DNA of 64,000 nucleotides from Apoda limacodes. Taxonomy: Eukaryota; Arthropoda; Insecta; Lepidoptera; Limacodidae. The translations under genes and the position numbers were made by a program. Below the pieces are notes generated by a model, which was not told where the DNA came from, searched no databases, and was given only the letters and a program-made list of their open reading frames with translations. This document shows positions 47,350 through 58,204 of this stretch, one piece after another. Positions within the stretch are counted from its first letter, which is position 1. Each line of letters opens with the position of its first letter. Location: NCBI GenBank assembly GCA_946406115.1, contig OX291544.1, positions 2,852,001-2,916,000 on the forward strand. Reading direction: 5' to 3'.

Positions 47350-47760
47350 TCAGCCTAGAATAGACTCATATCACGTTCGGACGAAACAGCGTACCAATCA
47401 ACGTAGATGTCGCAGCCCATGGTCAAGGCTACCGTAGCCATCTGATAAGGGTAGCACCTGGAACTCGGGGTAGTTGTACTCCACGGCCAGCTGGTAGTGG
47501 ATAGGTATGAAGTATGGGGTCACTGTCCCGTACGGCCAGCTGATCACTCGAAGTTTGTTGACCTCCGATTTTTCATTTCGGTAGAGTGAAGCCCCTTTCT
47601 ACTATTTGAAGTTTCCTGGTCGACGATTTCAAAAATACTGCGCTGCGCTTTGTCTGCGATGGTTTTTATAAGGGCTCCTTCTATGTGTGTGTCAGTTTCT
47701 CGTACATTCAAAAGTGATGTAACTTCCTGTCGTAAACTTCGTCTATATGTACTATATATG
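47350..47760 (-). pseudogene. Decayed coding fragment, possibly chemoreceptor-like
   Basis: The minus strand has three overlapping frames that together look like one protein: RETDTHIEGALIKTIADKAQ with RSIFEIVDQETSNSRKG (about 47700-47560), then VNKLRVISWPYGTVTPYFIP with IHYQLAVEYNYPEFQVLPL (about 47565-47450), then YQMATVALTMGCDIYVDWYA (about 47452-47370). The 'WPYGT..PYF....YQ' and following hydrophobic stretch recall insect odorant receptors, but this is weak. Frame changes show it is not functional. It lies between the two minisatellite blocks, in the opposite orientation. Confidence 0.35.
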
Positions 47761-47799
47761 TACGATGGCGAGCAGTGCCGTAGAATGTAATAACATAAC

Positions 47800-48560
47800 A
47801 TTGCATATGGAGCTGCCATATTTTGTAAGTAGCAAGCCAGGTTCCACATGAAGTACTGCTGCCATATCTTGTTAGTTGCAAGCCAGGTTGCATATGGAGC
47901 ACTGCTTCCATATCTTGTAAGTAGCAAGACAGGTTTCATATTGACTACTGCTGCCAAATATTGTAAGTAGCAAGCCAGGATTCATATGAAGTACTGCTGG
48001 CATATCTTGTTAGTATAGAAAGCCAGGTTTCATATGGAGTACTGCTGCCAAATATTGTAAGTAGCAAGCCAGGTTTCATATGAAGTACTTCTGCCATATC
48101 TTGTAAGTAGCAAGCCAGGTTTCATTTAAAGTGGTGGTGCCATATCTTGCAAGTTGCAAGCCAGGTTGCATACGGAGTACTGATGCCATATCTTGTCAGT
48201 AACAAGCCAGGTTTCATATGAAGTACTAATGCCATATCTTGTAAGTAACAAGCCAGGTTTCATATGGAGTACTGCTGCCATATACTGTAAGTATAGCAAA
48301 CCAGATTTCATATAAAGTACTGCTGCCATATCTTGTAAGAAGGAAGCCAGGTTACATATGAAGTACTGCTTCAATATCTTAAAAGTTGCAAGCCAGGTTG
48401 CATATGGAGTACTGCTGCAATATCTTGTTAGTTGCAAGCCAGGTTGCATATGGAGTACTGCTGCCATATATTGTTAGTAGCAAGCCAGGTTTCATATGAA
48501 GTACTGCTCCCATATCTTGTTATTAGCAAGCCAGGTTTCATATGCTGCCATATCTTATTT
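47800..48560 (+). repeat. LINE-derived minisatellite of about 48 bp, block 2 (about 15 units)
   Basis: Same unit and orientation as 46185-47005, starting at GCATATGGAGCTGCCATATT near 47804 and ending with a truncated unit at TTTCATATGCTGCCATATCT (about 48536-48556). Linker variants TAG, TTG and TATAG are interspersed, so local blocks of higher-order duplication are likely. Confidence 0.95.
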
Positions 48561-49084
48561 TGCCATAACGATGATTCACAAGAATATTTGACAATAGTGT
48601 AGGGGTAATATTTTAAGACTAAGGAGTCTTGCCTTGCTGTATGTGTTCTACCTCAATTTTTTTAGCGATTTTAGAATTAGTCTCATACTAAAAGTTGTTC
48701 ATATTAATAAGTATTTACGAAATTAATTTTATGCGTAGTTTTTTCAACTCTGTTTTTGAAATATTGTCACTTACTTTAATGGATAAGATTTTCATCCTTA
48801 CCACTGTACAAGTGACTAGGTGTGTCAACCTTTATCTAATTAAGTACAGGCAAAAAGATCGTAAGAAAGGAATAAAACTTGATTGGTTTCGGTCGTAAAG
48901 TGGACAAGGCCTGTAATTATTTCGGTTCCAACTTCAAGACAAGAAAATAGACCTCTTTTGTACACACAAATAGTTTAAGCTTCACATAAGACAACTTTAA
49001 TATAAAAAAGAAAACATAATGTGTTTGCAGCAGCTAAGCTAAGGAAATAATTTCCACAATTGATAAGTCTGTCGAGATTGCATT
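48561..49084. other. AT-rich, no gene seen
   Basis: Between the minisatellite and a family B repeat. The plus-strand frame at 48695-48898 has no domain signature and is treated as chance. Confidence 0.4.
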
Positions 49085-49420
49085 GTCCCCTTTTTTTGCA
49101 GTGAAAACTTCTTTAGCGGCGCTGTGCACTTTTTTTGGTATGGGTAAAAAATGATAAACTCGCGTCAGGTCACGTGTCCTGATCGTGAAAATTCGTAAGA
49201 CGGATGGAGAGTAGACAGCTGGCGCGGCGTAGGAGAGGAAGTATCCCCCTCTCTTTCTACGGCGCGGCGAAAATGTATGCCTGCGCCTGCTGTTTCGTTT
49301 AGGCGGCGCAGGGCGCTTGCGCGAATGGTTGTGTGTGTTTATGTTACAGCGTGCTACGCGCATCCATGGATGGTGACAGCTGATGGCTCGACCGTCTGTG
49401 TAGTGGCCATACTGCTGTGT
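49085..49420 (+). repeat. Family B repeat followed by a GC-rich segment
   Basis: CTTTAGCGGCGCTGTGCACT with GGGTAAAAAATGATAAACTC and CGCGTCAGGTCACGTGTCCT repeats the family B order of 6610-6680. The next 200 bp are GC-rich (GGCGCGGCGTAGGAGAGGAA, CTACGGCGCGGCG), probably the rest of the same element. The minus-strand frame at 49034-49363 has no recognised domain. Confidence 0.6.
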
Positions 49421-50008
49421 ATTCGTAAAATTGATTAAATACGCAAAAGGTTGACTGAAAAAGATAAGCCCGCCTTCTGTATGATTGTTATAGTCTCAAT
49501 TGTTTATGTACCTACTGTACGTTTCTTACATTTTATTTATATAAAAATGTATACAAACAAACAAAAATTTGCACGCATAATACCTATCAACCTACCCTAT
49601 CTATTTACCTTGCGGGGGAGCAGTTAATTATAATACGTGTTTTATGTCAAATTTAATACGAAACTGAAGAGTTTCTGTTTAAATCTGAAATTTTCCACGC
49701 AGAATCCCTAATGCCCGGGGCACCATTTAAGCTAAAAATCATTACGCTATTTGCTGAAGAAGGTGAGCAATAAAGCATATCATTATTACTATTAGATATC
49801 TATTTTCGTCAAACATGTTTTTTTAAATAATCGCGAAATGGTTTTGTTTACAGGAAGTATTGTTAAGGCTGATTCGTTGATGACATTTGTGATTAGACTT
49901 ACAAACATTCCGGTGCAGTAAACGTACTGTTCCCGGAAAATTCTAAACACGGCATTAGAGCGTGTTTTATAAGGGTCACCATGCACCCTTATAATGACAA
50001 TTTTTAGT

Positions 50009-50060
50009 AAGGTGGCAAACAAGCTTATGGCACATGTGATGTTAAGCAGTCACAGTAACC
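50009..50060 (-). mobile_element. Family L LINE, short 3' tail fragment
   Basis: The reverse complement reads TGTGACTGCTTAACATCAC, GTGCCATAAGCTTGTTTGCC, ACCTTACTAAAA, matching the last about 60 bp of the family before the poly-A. Confidence 0.65.
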
Positions 50061-50304
50061 TAATATTAATATCTGCCACTGTACACAATACGGGCCCAAC
50101 GCTGTTTGCGTTTTTGAGCAGTTTCGTGTAATCTGTCAAACTCCCCGAAACTAGACAACGATTTACGTGTAAGTTAAATGAAAGATGCTTTAGTTTATTT
50201 GTTTTTAGACACTGAAAGGCAGTTGGCGGGATGAAGACTTCGGAGGGCCATCTCTTTTCTACGTCGTGTAATATGCCATTTAAGTTATTTTCATCTTTAT
50301 TCGG

Positions 50305-50548
50305 TTCTCACTTTAGAACCGAAATGGTCGCGTACAGTGCGGTTTCAGAGAAACTTCCTCCCGCGAACGCTTGGGTTGTGGAATGAGGTTTCTTCTAAGG
50401 ACTACAGTATAGGGTTCTTCAAAAAAGAAGTTATTCGATTTTTGAATGGTCGGCAACGCGCGAGTGATGGCCCTGGTGTTGCAAGCGTCCATAGGCCACG
50501 GTGACCGCTTACCATCAGGCGGAACGTGTGCTTGTTTGCCGCCTTAGC
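50305..50548 (+). mobile_element. Family L LINE, 3' fragment
   Basis: Matches about 56230-56480 of the best copy: AACCGAAATGGTCGCGTACA through GTGACCGCTTACCATCAGGC and CTTGTTTGCCGCCTTAG. A short deletion removes GAGCTCCCTGCCAAGG within GTGGAATGAG...TCTAAGG. The poly-A is missing. Confidence 0.9.
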
Positions 50549-50949
50549 ACGCACGTTTGTTACTTTTATGATAATTATTTGTGGGGTCAGAAAATTATGT
50601 ACAAGTATTGTAAAAACAAAATGCATTAATTATTTTTGTCGCGGGGTAAATTTTGATGCGAGAGTAAAAAGCAATCATAATATTTCTTTATTTATAAAGT
50701 CTTCTTTTTCAAATACATTGTTGCTCAATGACGGGCATAATAACATACAGACTTTTTTACTAGTCAACCAAAGGGCTAATTAAGAGAGGTGCAGAAAGAG
50801 TGTAGGCGGTACAATATTTCTTTAGTATATATGAGAATACATATAATATACGGAACACAAATGGATACAAAATGGTTAAACCACATACAATTTATATACA
50901 AATACATATATACATACATAAATATGTCGCAGAAACGTTAAATAAACAA

Positions 50950-51000
<51 letters not shown>

Positions 51001-51841
51001 TACCTTACTATTTGGAAAATGATACACAGAATTTTGTTACGGGAGTCAAGATTGGGTGAATGGGGTCAAACGCGTTAAACTGTCCGATATCACTTTCAAG
51101 ATTATAATAGAATAGAATAATCTTTATTCCCACTGAATATTGTTAATACTAAAATAGGTGTTAACAATTATATTTATCCTGTACATACATACCCATTCCG
51201 CCAAAGTTTAGCATGCAAATATTTAATAGAATGTTTGTTTTACAATAGTTATATTAAAATTTATTTAGGTTAGTAAAGGCTTAGATATTTAAGTATTATA
51301 TTGTAAGTATTAGGTACACATATTAGAACAACAATTTTATCGCTGCGGTCAACACATGTAAAAATGGCTATTTATATTTAAAAATAATCATTATATTCCT
51401 TAAGCATTACATACGTATAAAACATTCCATTAGTATTAAATTCTTAAGGGATACCCTTAATTAATTAAGTGGCAACACTCTTATTTTCTTTGGAAAGGTG
51501 TTTCATTTTTGTATACACATAATTTAAGAATTATTTAAATAAAGAGATGTATTGCATCTACCTGGAAACCTGAGTCTTGTTGGATCTCGAGAAAACGTTG
51601 TTACGTTATCTTTATGATTATTATTAATAAACTGGGGTATTTTTTACAAACATTCCAATTTCAAAAACATAAAATCCTGTTAAAATTTTAATTTCTTAAA
51701 TAATGGTGTATATGATTCAAATGGATTGGCTCCATATTAGAGCTCTGATGCATTTGTTTAGTACCACAAAAACTTTCCTTACATCGGTAATTTCCCCAGA
51801 GTAAAAGTCCATATCTCAAAACTGAGGTAACATACCTCATT
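50549..51841. other. AT-rich region with a long (TA)n microsatellite
   Basis: 50955-50996 is an uninterrupted (AT)n run of about 20 dinucleotides. Elsewhere AT-rich with no gene recognised. Confidence 0.6.
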
Positions 51842-51965
51842 CCTCACCAACATACCCGTGGTAAACAGTGAGAGCAGCCTCCTCACCAACATACCCGTGG
51901 TAAGCAGTGAGAGCAGCCTCCTCAGCAACATACCCGTGGTAAGCAGGAAAGCGGCCGCCTCACCA
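51842..51965. repeat. 39-bp tandem repeat, about 3 units
   Basis: CCTCACCAACATACCCGTGG, then TAAGCAGTGAGAGCAG, begins at 51842, 51881 and 51920. Being 39 bp, it keeps frame and reads as a 13-residue repeat (TTGMLVRRLLSLL) on the minus strand. No gene is called. Confidence 0.9.
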
Positions 51966-52870
51966 ACTGTGTTACGTAAACTCATTGAAATTAATGTTAA
52001 CAAGCTTTGTTAAAACAAAAAAAAAACCCAGCTAATAATAAAATATGATATCTGACAAGATTTGGTCCTGAAGGGTTTGGTCGGAGATGTAGAATGTACC
52101 CACTTATCATAAGATTCTACGTCCCAATGCGACAAAAAATAATCGCCTTCAGCTCACGTCGAAACTAGCTTCTTCCTTCAGGCACAGATCATATAATACT
52201 ATACTAGTACAGATGTCCATACAAGGAAATTGGACCGCCGTAACTAGGGCTATTTTATTTAGCCGCTAGATGCCGTAAGTAGCAGCGAGTAGAAAATGTT
52301 AGCTAACGACATCTAGCGTTTCTCGTTGAATACTTACTGTTACACTGGTAACTGGTTCTTTGAAGTCAATAGATGGCGGTAACTGTGTCTAAGACCAACC
52401 TACGTATCGAGCCATACGACAAAAAGTTGCGCATCGCGATCCTACATATTTTCATCATAAAGTAGGAAGACGAGGAAGTTTATTGCGAAAAAGTCTCGAG
52501 CACTCGGATCTTGCCTTTTTCTGGGCCAAATGAATGGAAGCGCATTTTACCTCTCAAGATTTAGTAAAAAGGTCTTAAGAGGAGAGTTACAATTCCATAA
52601 ATTTGCCCCCCGCAATAAGCTCTGAGATTTTAGTCAATTAATTATTTTCTAGGTAATGTTAGTAAAAAAGATTTTTCAACTAGTTATTCAAATTTAAAAT
52701 GATAATTTTTAGGTAGATATGTCACGAAAGTAAATACCTACCTATTATTTTACAGTATTTTTTAAAACCAATTGGTAACGATCCGAAATATAGGTATCTA
52801 AGCAAGTTAAGAAAATTACTAGGTAGGTACCTAATGAATATGTAATTAAGATGTAAAAGTAGGTAGGTAC
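51966..52870. other. Sequence before the LINE, no gene seen
   Basis: Contains GCCGCTAGATGCCGTAAGTA / CTAACGACATCTAGCGTTT and AATAGATGGCGGTAACTGTG motifs near 52260-52390, probably a dispersed repeat. No exon recognised. Confidence 0.4.
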
Positions 52871-52878
52871 ATTATAAA

Positions 52879-55800
52879 ATTTTACGAGAGGTAGGGCACT
52901 GCAAGTATTCGCTCGAATAAGCTGCCCGAACAAATAAAGCGGGGCATAGCGAGTACTTGCTCGAATGAGCGGCCCGAACTGGGGAAGTACCTCCACCTTA
53001 CAGAAAACCGCGGCCACAATAACACTAACATTGAGAAGTGTTGTGTTCCTGGCGGTGAGTAAGGTTACCAGAGCTCTCTCTTTGAGGATTCGCTGCGCGG
53101 ACAGCGGAGGACCGACGGTGCTTGTTGCTGTCATTGCTCGGCGTAGACGCGGCGTGCTGGTTCGGCGGTCAGGGAGACCTGATGAAACGGCTGACCGCTG
53201 GCCGCCCGCAGGTTGAACGGGTTCCCGAACCCAGGGATCACTTAATCTCCGCCCTGGGAGGCTGATCCGCCAACCTGTGTAAAGTCTCTGAAGTAGTAGT
53301 CGTGCCGGAGAAGGAGACCGGAGTGGACCCGGCTACTACAACAGAGGGGGATCAGGGACCCTTCCGCCCGCCGTGCCAGCAACCGTATCATCTGTGTTGA
53401 GCTTCGGCAGTCTTAGTACCGCAACTTTTTGTCTTCTAAGCTGTCTGTGCAGTGAATCCTCATCCGTAGTCTAAGTTACTTCAAAAAAAATGGCCAGGAA
53501 CAGAAAAAAGAAAAGAGTTTTGACAGCGGTTACTCCATCCACATATAATGTGGATTTTTGCAACATAAGGGGTATTCACGCAAATCTTAACGCAGTCCAT
53601 CACCATCTCGAGACTGCGCAGCCAACCATTCTTTTTCTAACGGAGACGCAGATATCCTGCCCGGCCGACACATCATACCTTCGTTATCCCGGCTACAAAC
53701 TCGAGCACAATTTTTTGAGTCGTGCCGGTGTATGTATGTTCGTCCGGGAGGATATCTGCTGTCGCCGACTTCATAGCCTTGAAGACAGGGACCTGTCGAT
53801 ATTGTGGGTGCGCGTAGATCATGGGGGCCACACTCGTATCTATGCGTGCCTATACAGGTCTCATAGCGGTGACACGGACGTAACTCGACTCTTCACGCAC
53901 CTGAGTTTGACGACTGACAAAGTTCTAGAGCAATATCCTACAGCAGAAGTAGTTATTTTGGGAGACTTTAACGCCCACCATCGTGAGTGGCTCAGTTCTC
54001 GAACCAATAACTATGCAGGGATATCTGCTCATGAATTTGCTCTGACCTATGGATTCTCTCAGCTGGTACTTTCTCCAACGAGAATACCAGATATAGAGGA
54101 CCATACAAGCTCCTTACTGGACCTTCTGCTGACTACACGTCCGTCTCAGTGGATGCGCCTCTTGGCTCCTCGGACCACTGTCTCATCCGGACTCGATTGT
54201 CATGCACACAACCCGATCCTTCTGGGCCAACTAATTGGCGTCGTGTGTGGCATTATAAGTCGGCAGACTGGGATGGATTGCGAGAATTTTATGCATCGTA
54301 CCCGTGGAGGCAGATCTGCTATAGCTCAGAAGATCCTGACGTCTGCGCAGCCGCAGTCACTGAGACAATCCTCGCTGGTATGGAATGTTTCATTCCTAAC
54401 CTGCGAGTAGCTGCCGGCGTCAAAAAACGACCGTGGTTTAATAGGCCTTGCAGAGAAGCTAAAATTCTTAAGCAAACTGCGTATGAGGCTTGGACCACGG
54501 CTCGTAATAATAGGGATCCGAATATTTCTGAGTTAAAACGCAAATTAAATGCTGCCTCGAGGTTCAGTAAGAAAGCAACTGCCAGAGCAAAATTCCAATT
54601 CATCGGCAAAATAGGTGGGCGACTTGCGAGCTATCCTTCTGGGAGTCGTGCTTTCTGGTCGCTTGCTAAAGCTGCCGAGGGGAACTTCTGCCAGTCGTCA
54701 TTACCACCACTGCGAAAGACCGATGGTGACTTGGCCCACAGTGCAAAAGAGAAAGCCGATCTATTGGGCAGTCTCTTTGCCTCTAACTCGAATGTGAACG
54801 ACGAAGGCGCTGTACCACCTACTTTACCGTGGTGCGGTAAGACCATGCCGGAAATCACTATAACACAGCGCGAGGTCCGGCGGGCGTTGCTTTCCCTAGA
54901 CGTTCATAAGTCGAGTGGGCCAGACGGCATACCAGCAGTGGTGCTTAAGCAGTGTGCTCCTGAGTTATGTCCTGTACTCACGCGCCTCTTCACGCTTTCC
55001 TACCACACTAGGCAATTTCCGTCTTCATGGAAGACTGCAAATGTGCACCCGGTGCCCAAAAAGGGCGATAGATCAGATCCATCGAATTACAGGCCTATCG
55101 CTATAACCTCTCTCCTCTCCAAGGTGATGGAGCGTGTGATCAACACACAGCTTTTGAGATACCTAGAAAAACACGACCTGATCAGTGACCGTCAATATGG
55201 CTTTCGCCACGGTCGCTCAACTGGTGACCTTCTAGTGTATCTCACACACCGATGGGCACTAGCCATTGAGAGTCAGGGGGAGGCATTGGCATGTAGCCTA
55301 GACATAGCGAAGGCGTTCGATCGGGTCTGGCACCGGGGTCTTCGATCGAAGTTGCCTTCTTACGGAGTGCCCGAGGGTTTGTGCAAATGGGTGGCTAGCT
55401 TTTTGTCCGGCAGAAGCATACGAGCCGTAGTTGACGGTAGTTGCTCTGATAGCATGGACATAAATGCTGGTGTCCCGCAAGGCTCTGTGCTGTCTCCTAC
55501 GCTGTTTCTACTGCACATCAATGATATGTTGGACATCAACAACATACATTGCTATGCAGATGACAGTACTGGAGACGCTTATTACACGGGCCGTGCAAGC
55601 ATCCCACGTTCCGTTGTGGAGGAAAAGCGTGAAGAACTTGTGTCTCAAATCGAGATCGGTCTGTCCAAGATCTCTGACTGGGGGCGGGAAAACTTGGTCC
55701 GATTCAACCCTTCAAAGACACAAGTCTGCGCGTTCACCGCTAAGAAAACCCCATTCACTGTAGTCCCACAATTCCAGAACACTCCCCTCTCCATCTCTAA

Positions 55801-56489
55801 GAGCATTGGGATCCTTGGCGTTGACATCTCCAGCGATGTTCAGTTCCGAGATCATTTGCTAGACAAGGTAAAGCTGGCGTCCAAAAAACTTGGTGTACTC
55901 AACAGAGCGAAGCAGTACTTCACGTCGGGGCAAAGGTTGCTACTTTACAAGTCGCAAGTCCGGCCTCATATGGAGTACTGCTGCCATCTCTGGGCGGGTG
56001 CACCCGGATACCAGCTTGGCCCTTTTGACTCGGTTTAACGACGGGCTGTGAGAATTGTCGACGATCCCAAACGCACTTGCGGTATTGAGCCCTTAAGTCT
56101 GAGGAGAGACTTTGCCTCCCTGTGTGTGTTCTACCGCTTGTACAATGGATTGTGTTCTGAGGAATTGTTCGAAATGATGCCCACGGCTACTTTCTACCAT
56201 CGCACCGCTCGCCATCGACAGGGAATTCATTCTCACACTTTGGAACCAAAATGGTCGCGAACAGTGCGGTTTCAGAGAAACTTCCTCCCACGAACCCTTG
56301 GGTTGTGGAATGAGCTCCCTGCCAAGGTTTTCTCTAAGGACTACAGTATGGGGTTCTTCAAAAAAGAAGTTATTAGATTTCTGAAGGGTCGGCAACGCGC
56401 GAGTGATGCCCCTGGTGTTGCAAGCGTCCATAGGCTACGGTGACCGCTTACCATCAGGCGGACCGTAGGCTTGTTTGCCACCTTAGTGG

Positions 56490-56523
<34 letters not shown>
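52879..56523 (+). mobile_element. Near-full-length non-LTR retrotransposon (family L)
   Basis: A GC-rich element in AT-rich DNA, with an A-run of about 29 at 56494-56521 and an 8-bp flanking match ATTATAAA at 52871-52878 and 56524-56531 that fits a target-site duplication. Its 5' part (52879-53489) has a partial repeat (AGTATTCGCTCGAATAAGCT / AGTACTTGCTCGAATGAGCG) and no clear first ORF. A long ORF with APE endonuclease and reverse transcriptase follows. The 5' limit could instead be about 53136, where the copy at 35393-38162 begins. At least seven other pieces of this family are in the window. The clade was not settled; the endonuclease type places it in the broad jockey/CR1/RTE group. Confidence 0.92.
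53490..56443 (+). pseudogene. Retrotransposon endonuclease-reverse transcriptase ORF, two lesions
   Basis: ATG at 53490 opens an APE-type endonuclease: VDFCNIRGIHANL (catalytic Asn), FLTETQI (Glu), ACLYRSHSG, VVILGDFNAHHREWL (GDFNAH). Near 54140-54150 about 8 bases are missing compared with the sister copy, so SSLLDLLLTTRPS shifts frame; the true frame resumes at MDAPLGSSDHC (SDH catalytic His) at 54149. Reverse transcriptase follows: GPDGIPAVVLK, HPVPKKGDRSDPSNYRPIA, QYGFRHGRSTGDLL, DIAKAFDRVWH, NAGVPQGSVLSP and the catalytic YADD encoded at 55553-55564, then the C-terminal VRPHMEYCCHLW. A TAA at 56036-56038 interrupts the frame where CAA would be expected (FDSV-stop-RRAVRIVDD); the same frame continues to 56443. 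All catalytic residues are kept, so the copy is young. In cells the protein nicks target DNA and copies its own RNA into it. Confidence 0.93.
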
Positions 56524-56525
<2 letters not shown>

Positions 56526-56531
56526 TATAAA

Positions 56532-57769
56532 CGAAATCTTAGCTTTTTATAAGTACGAAATAAGGGGGGCAAAAGGTGTGTTTAATTAGTTTTTAGTGTA
56601 GGTATATGAAAATCGCATCTTTTTTATATTAGGGTCATAACATTTTATAACAATTTTTTGGGCTGGTTTATAATTTAAAGTAGTTAAGTAATAAAAAGAT
56701 TCTCACCAAACGCAGGGATGTAGAAAACCTAAAAGTTAAATTATTAAATTATTTTTAAATGATTGATGTTTTGTGGTTAAATTCTTTTTTGCAAATCCTG
56801 TGTTTTTGTGTTAGTAGCTAGTATTTAGTGGATGTTGAGATAAAAAATTTAAAATGAATTCGTATTATTATAAATATATGTAACAAATAATACGTACAAA
56901 AGATTCAGACGAAGGAGACCGAAAGGTGGTTGAATGTTTAGGTATCTAAAATTCCTGAGATATTTTTTACTAGGTTTTGCCCGTGACTCTGTAGAACAAC
57001 GTAGCTATCGTCGAAATGCACATTTGATTAGGGGATCTAGTAAGTAACAAAACAAAATCGCTTCAGCCAAATGCGAGGTAATCACGGACAAACATACGGG
57101 TCAAACTGAGAACCTCCTTTTTGAATTCGGTTAAAAAGTCCTGATTCTGATACAGTCCTTAGAACAAACATGATTTTAGAAATTCAACGCACAAGATAAG
57201 TATTGCGGTGTTACCTCTCCCCATATACACACCTGTTACGTATTTATCACAGAATCCCTCTTCCTTCGTAAAATATAATTAACTACCAACTCCTCAGTGT
57301 TTCTAAACTCCACCAAAAACAAAAACTTGAGTTATAACAAAATAATACATATTTCATGTATTTCAGGGAAATTTTTTAAAAAATGTGATCAAAATTAGTT
57401 ATAAATTCTGTGTTATAACGGATCCACGTGTCAGAAGACACGACGGGCGTTAAAACATTAATTTATGAGATATCAGATAAAGAAAAACAAGAAACTTCAG
57501 CGTTACAGGTCTATTAATCATCATACACATTTCAATCCATGTCAATTGTAATAAATAACTTACTAATAATTAGTAAACGCCTTAACACACAAGGTATTTC
57601 TAGCTTTGAATAATGAGCTATAGAACAAATATTATACAGTTCTTATTTAACTTGGAGAAAGAATTGGAAGCCGTATGTCTGCCTATTCGAACCGATAGAG
57701 AAAAAGGCTTTAATTGGTTGGAGGAACCAGGACACTTGCGTCTGCTGTTAGGCCTATGGCTCGAGCCTC
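56532..57769. other. AT-rich flank with copy 1 of a direct duplication
   Basis: 57056-57206 contains TTCAGCCAAATGCGAGGTAA, AACTGAGAACCTCCTTTTTG and ATTCTGATACAGTCCTTAGA and is nearly identical to 58765-58916. The first part resembles an RTE/SINE 3' end; the remainder (TTAGAACAAACATGATTTTA onward) looks like ordinary flanking DNA. Nothing else was recognised. Confidence 0.6.
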
Positions 57770-58130
57770 GTTCGCACGTATAGTAGAAGACTGTTTCGTT
57801 CGCACGTATGGAAGTAGACTGTTTCGTCCGCACGTATAGTAGTAGACTGTTTAGTTCGCACGTATAGTAGTAAACTGTTTCGTTCGGACGTATAGAAGTA
57901 GACTGTTTCGTCCGCACGTATTGTAGTAGATTGTTTAGTTCGCACGTATAGTAGTAGACTGTTTACTTCGCACGTATAGTAGTAGACTGTTTCGTTCGCA
58001 CGTATAGTAGTAGACTGTTTCATTCGCACGTATAGTAGGAGACTGTTTCGTTCGCACGTATAGTAGTAGACTTTTTCGTTCGCACGTATAGTAGTAGACT
58101 GTTTCGTCAGCAAGTATAGTAGTAGACTGT
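57770..58130. repeat. 28-bp minisatellite, about 12-13 units
   Basis: Unit CTGTTTCGTTCGCACGTATA + GTAGTAGA, strictly 28 bp (CTGTTT at 57791, 57819, 57847 and so on). Variants replace CGTTCG with AGTTCG, CGTCCG or CATTCG. Since 28 is not a multiple of three, long open frames on the minus strand pass through all three phases of the unit without a stop. Confidence 0.95.
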
Positions 58131-58204
58131 TTGTTTAGAAAAAGTTTTAAGTTTTTATTTTTTTCGTACACTAAAAAAAACCTTGAGGATCCCAAATTCA
58201 TAAG

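Noticed and set aside
46048..48467. Several overlapping open frames of 60-137 codons on both strands
   Set aside because: They follow the phase of the roughly 48-bp tandem repeat and read as repeated SYGVLLPYL or MKPGFLYLQ; the linker changes frame between units. No gene.
50951..50997. (AT)n run as a possible regulatory or origin element
   Set aside because: A simple microsatellite; nothing around it supports a function.
54319..54609. Antisense frames within the LINE (also 54631-54858, 55298-55827, 56093-56431)
   Set aside because: Shadows of the GC-rich retrotransposon ORF.
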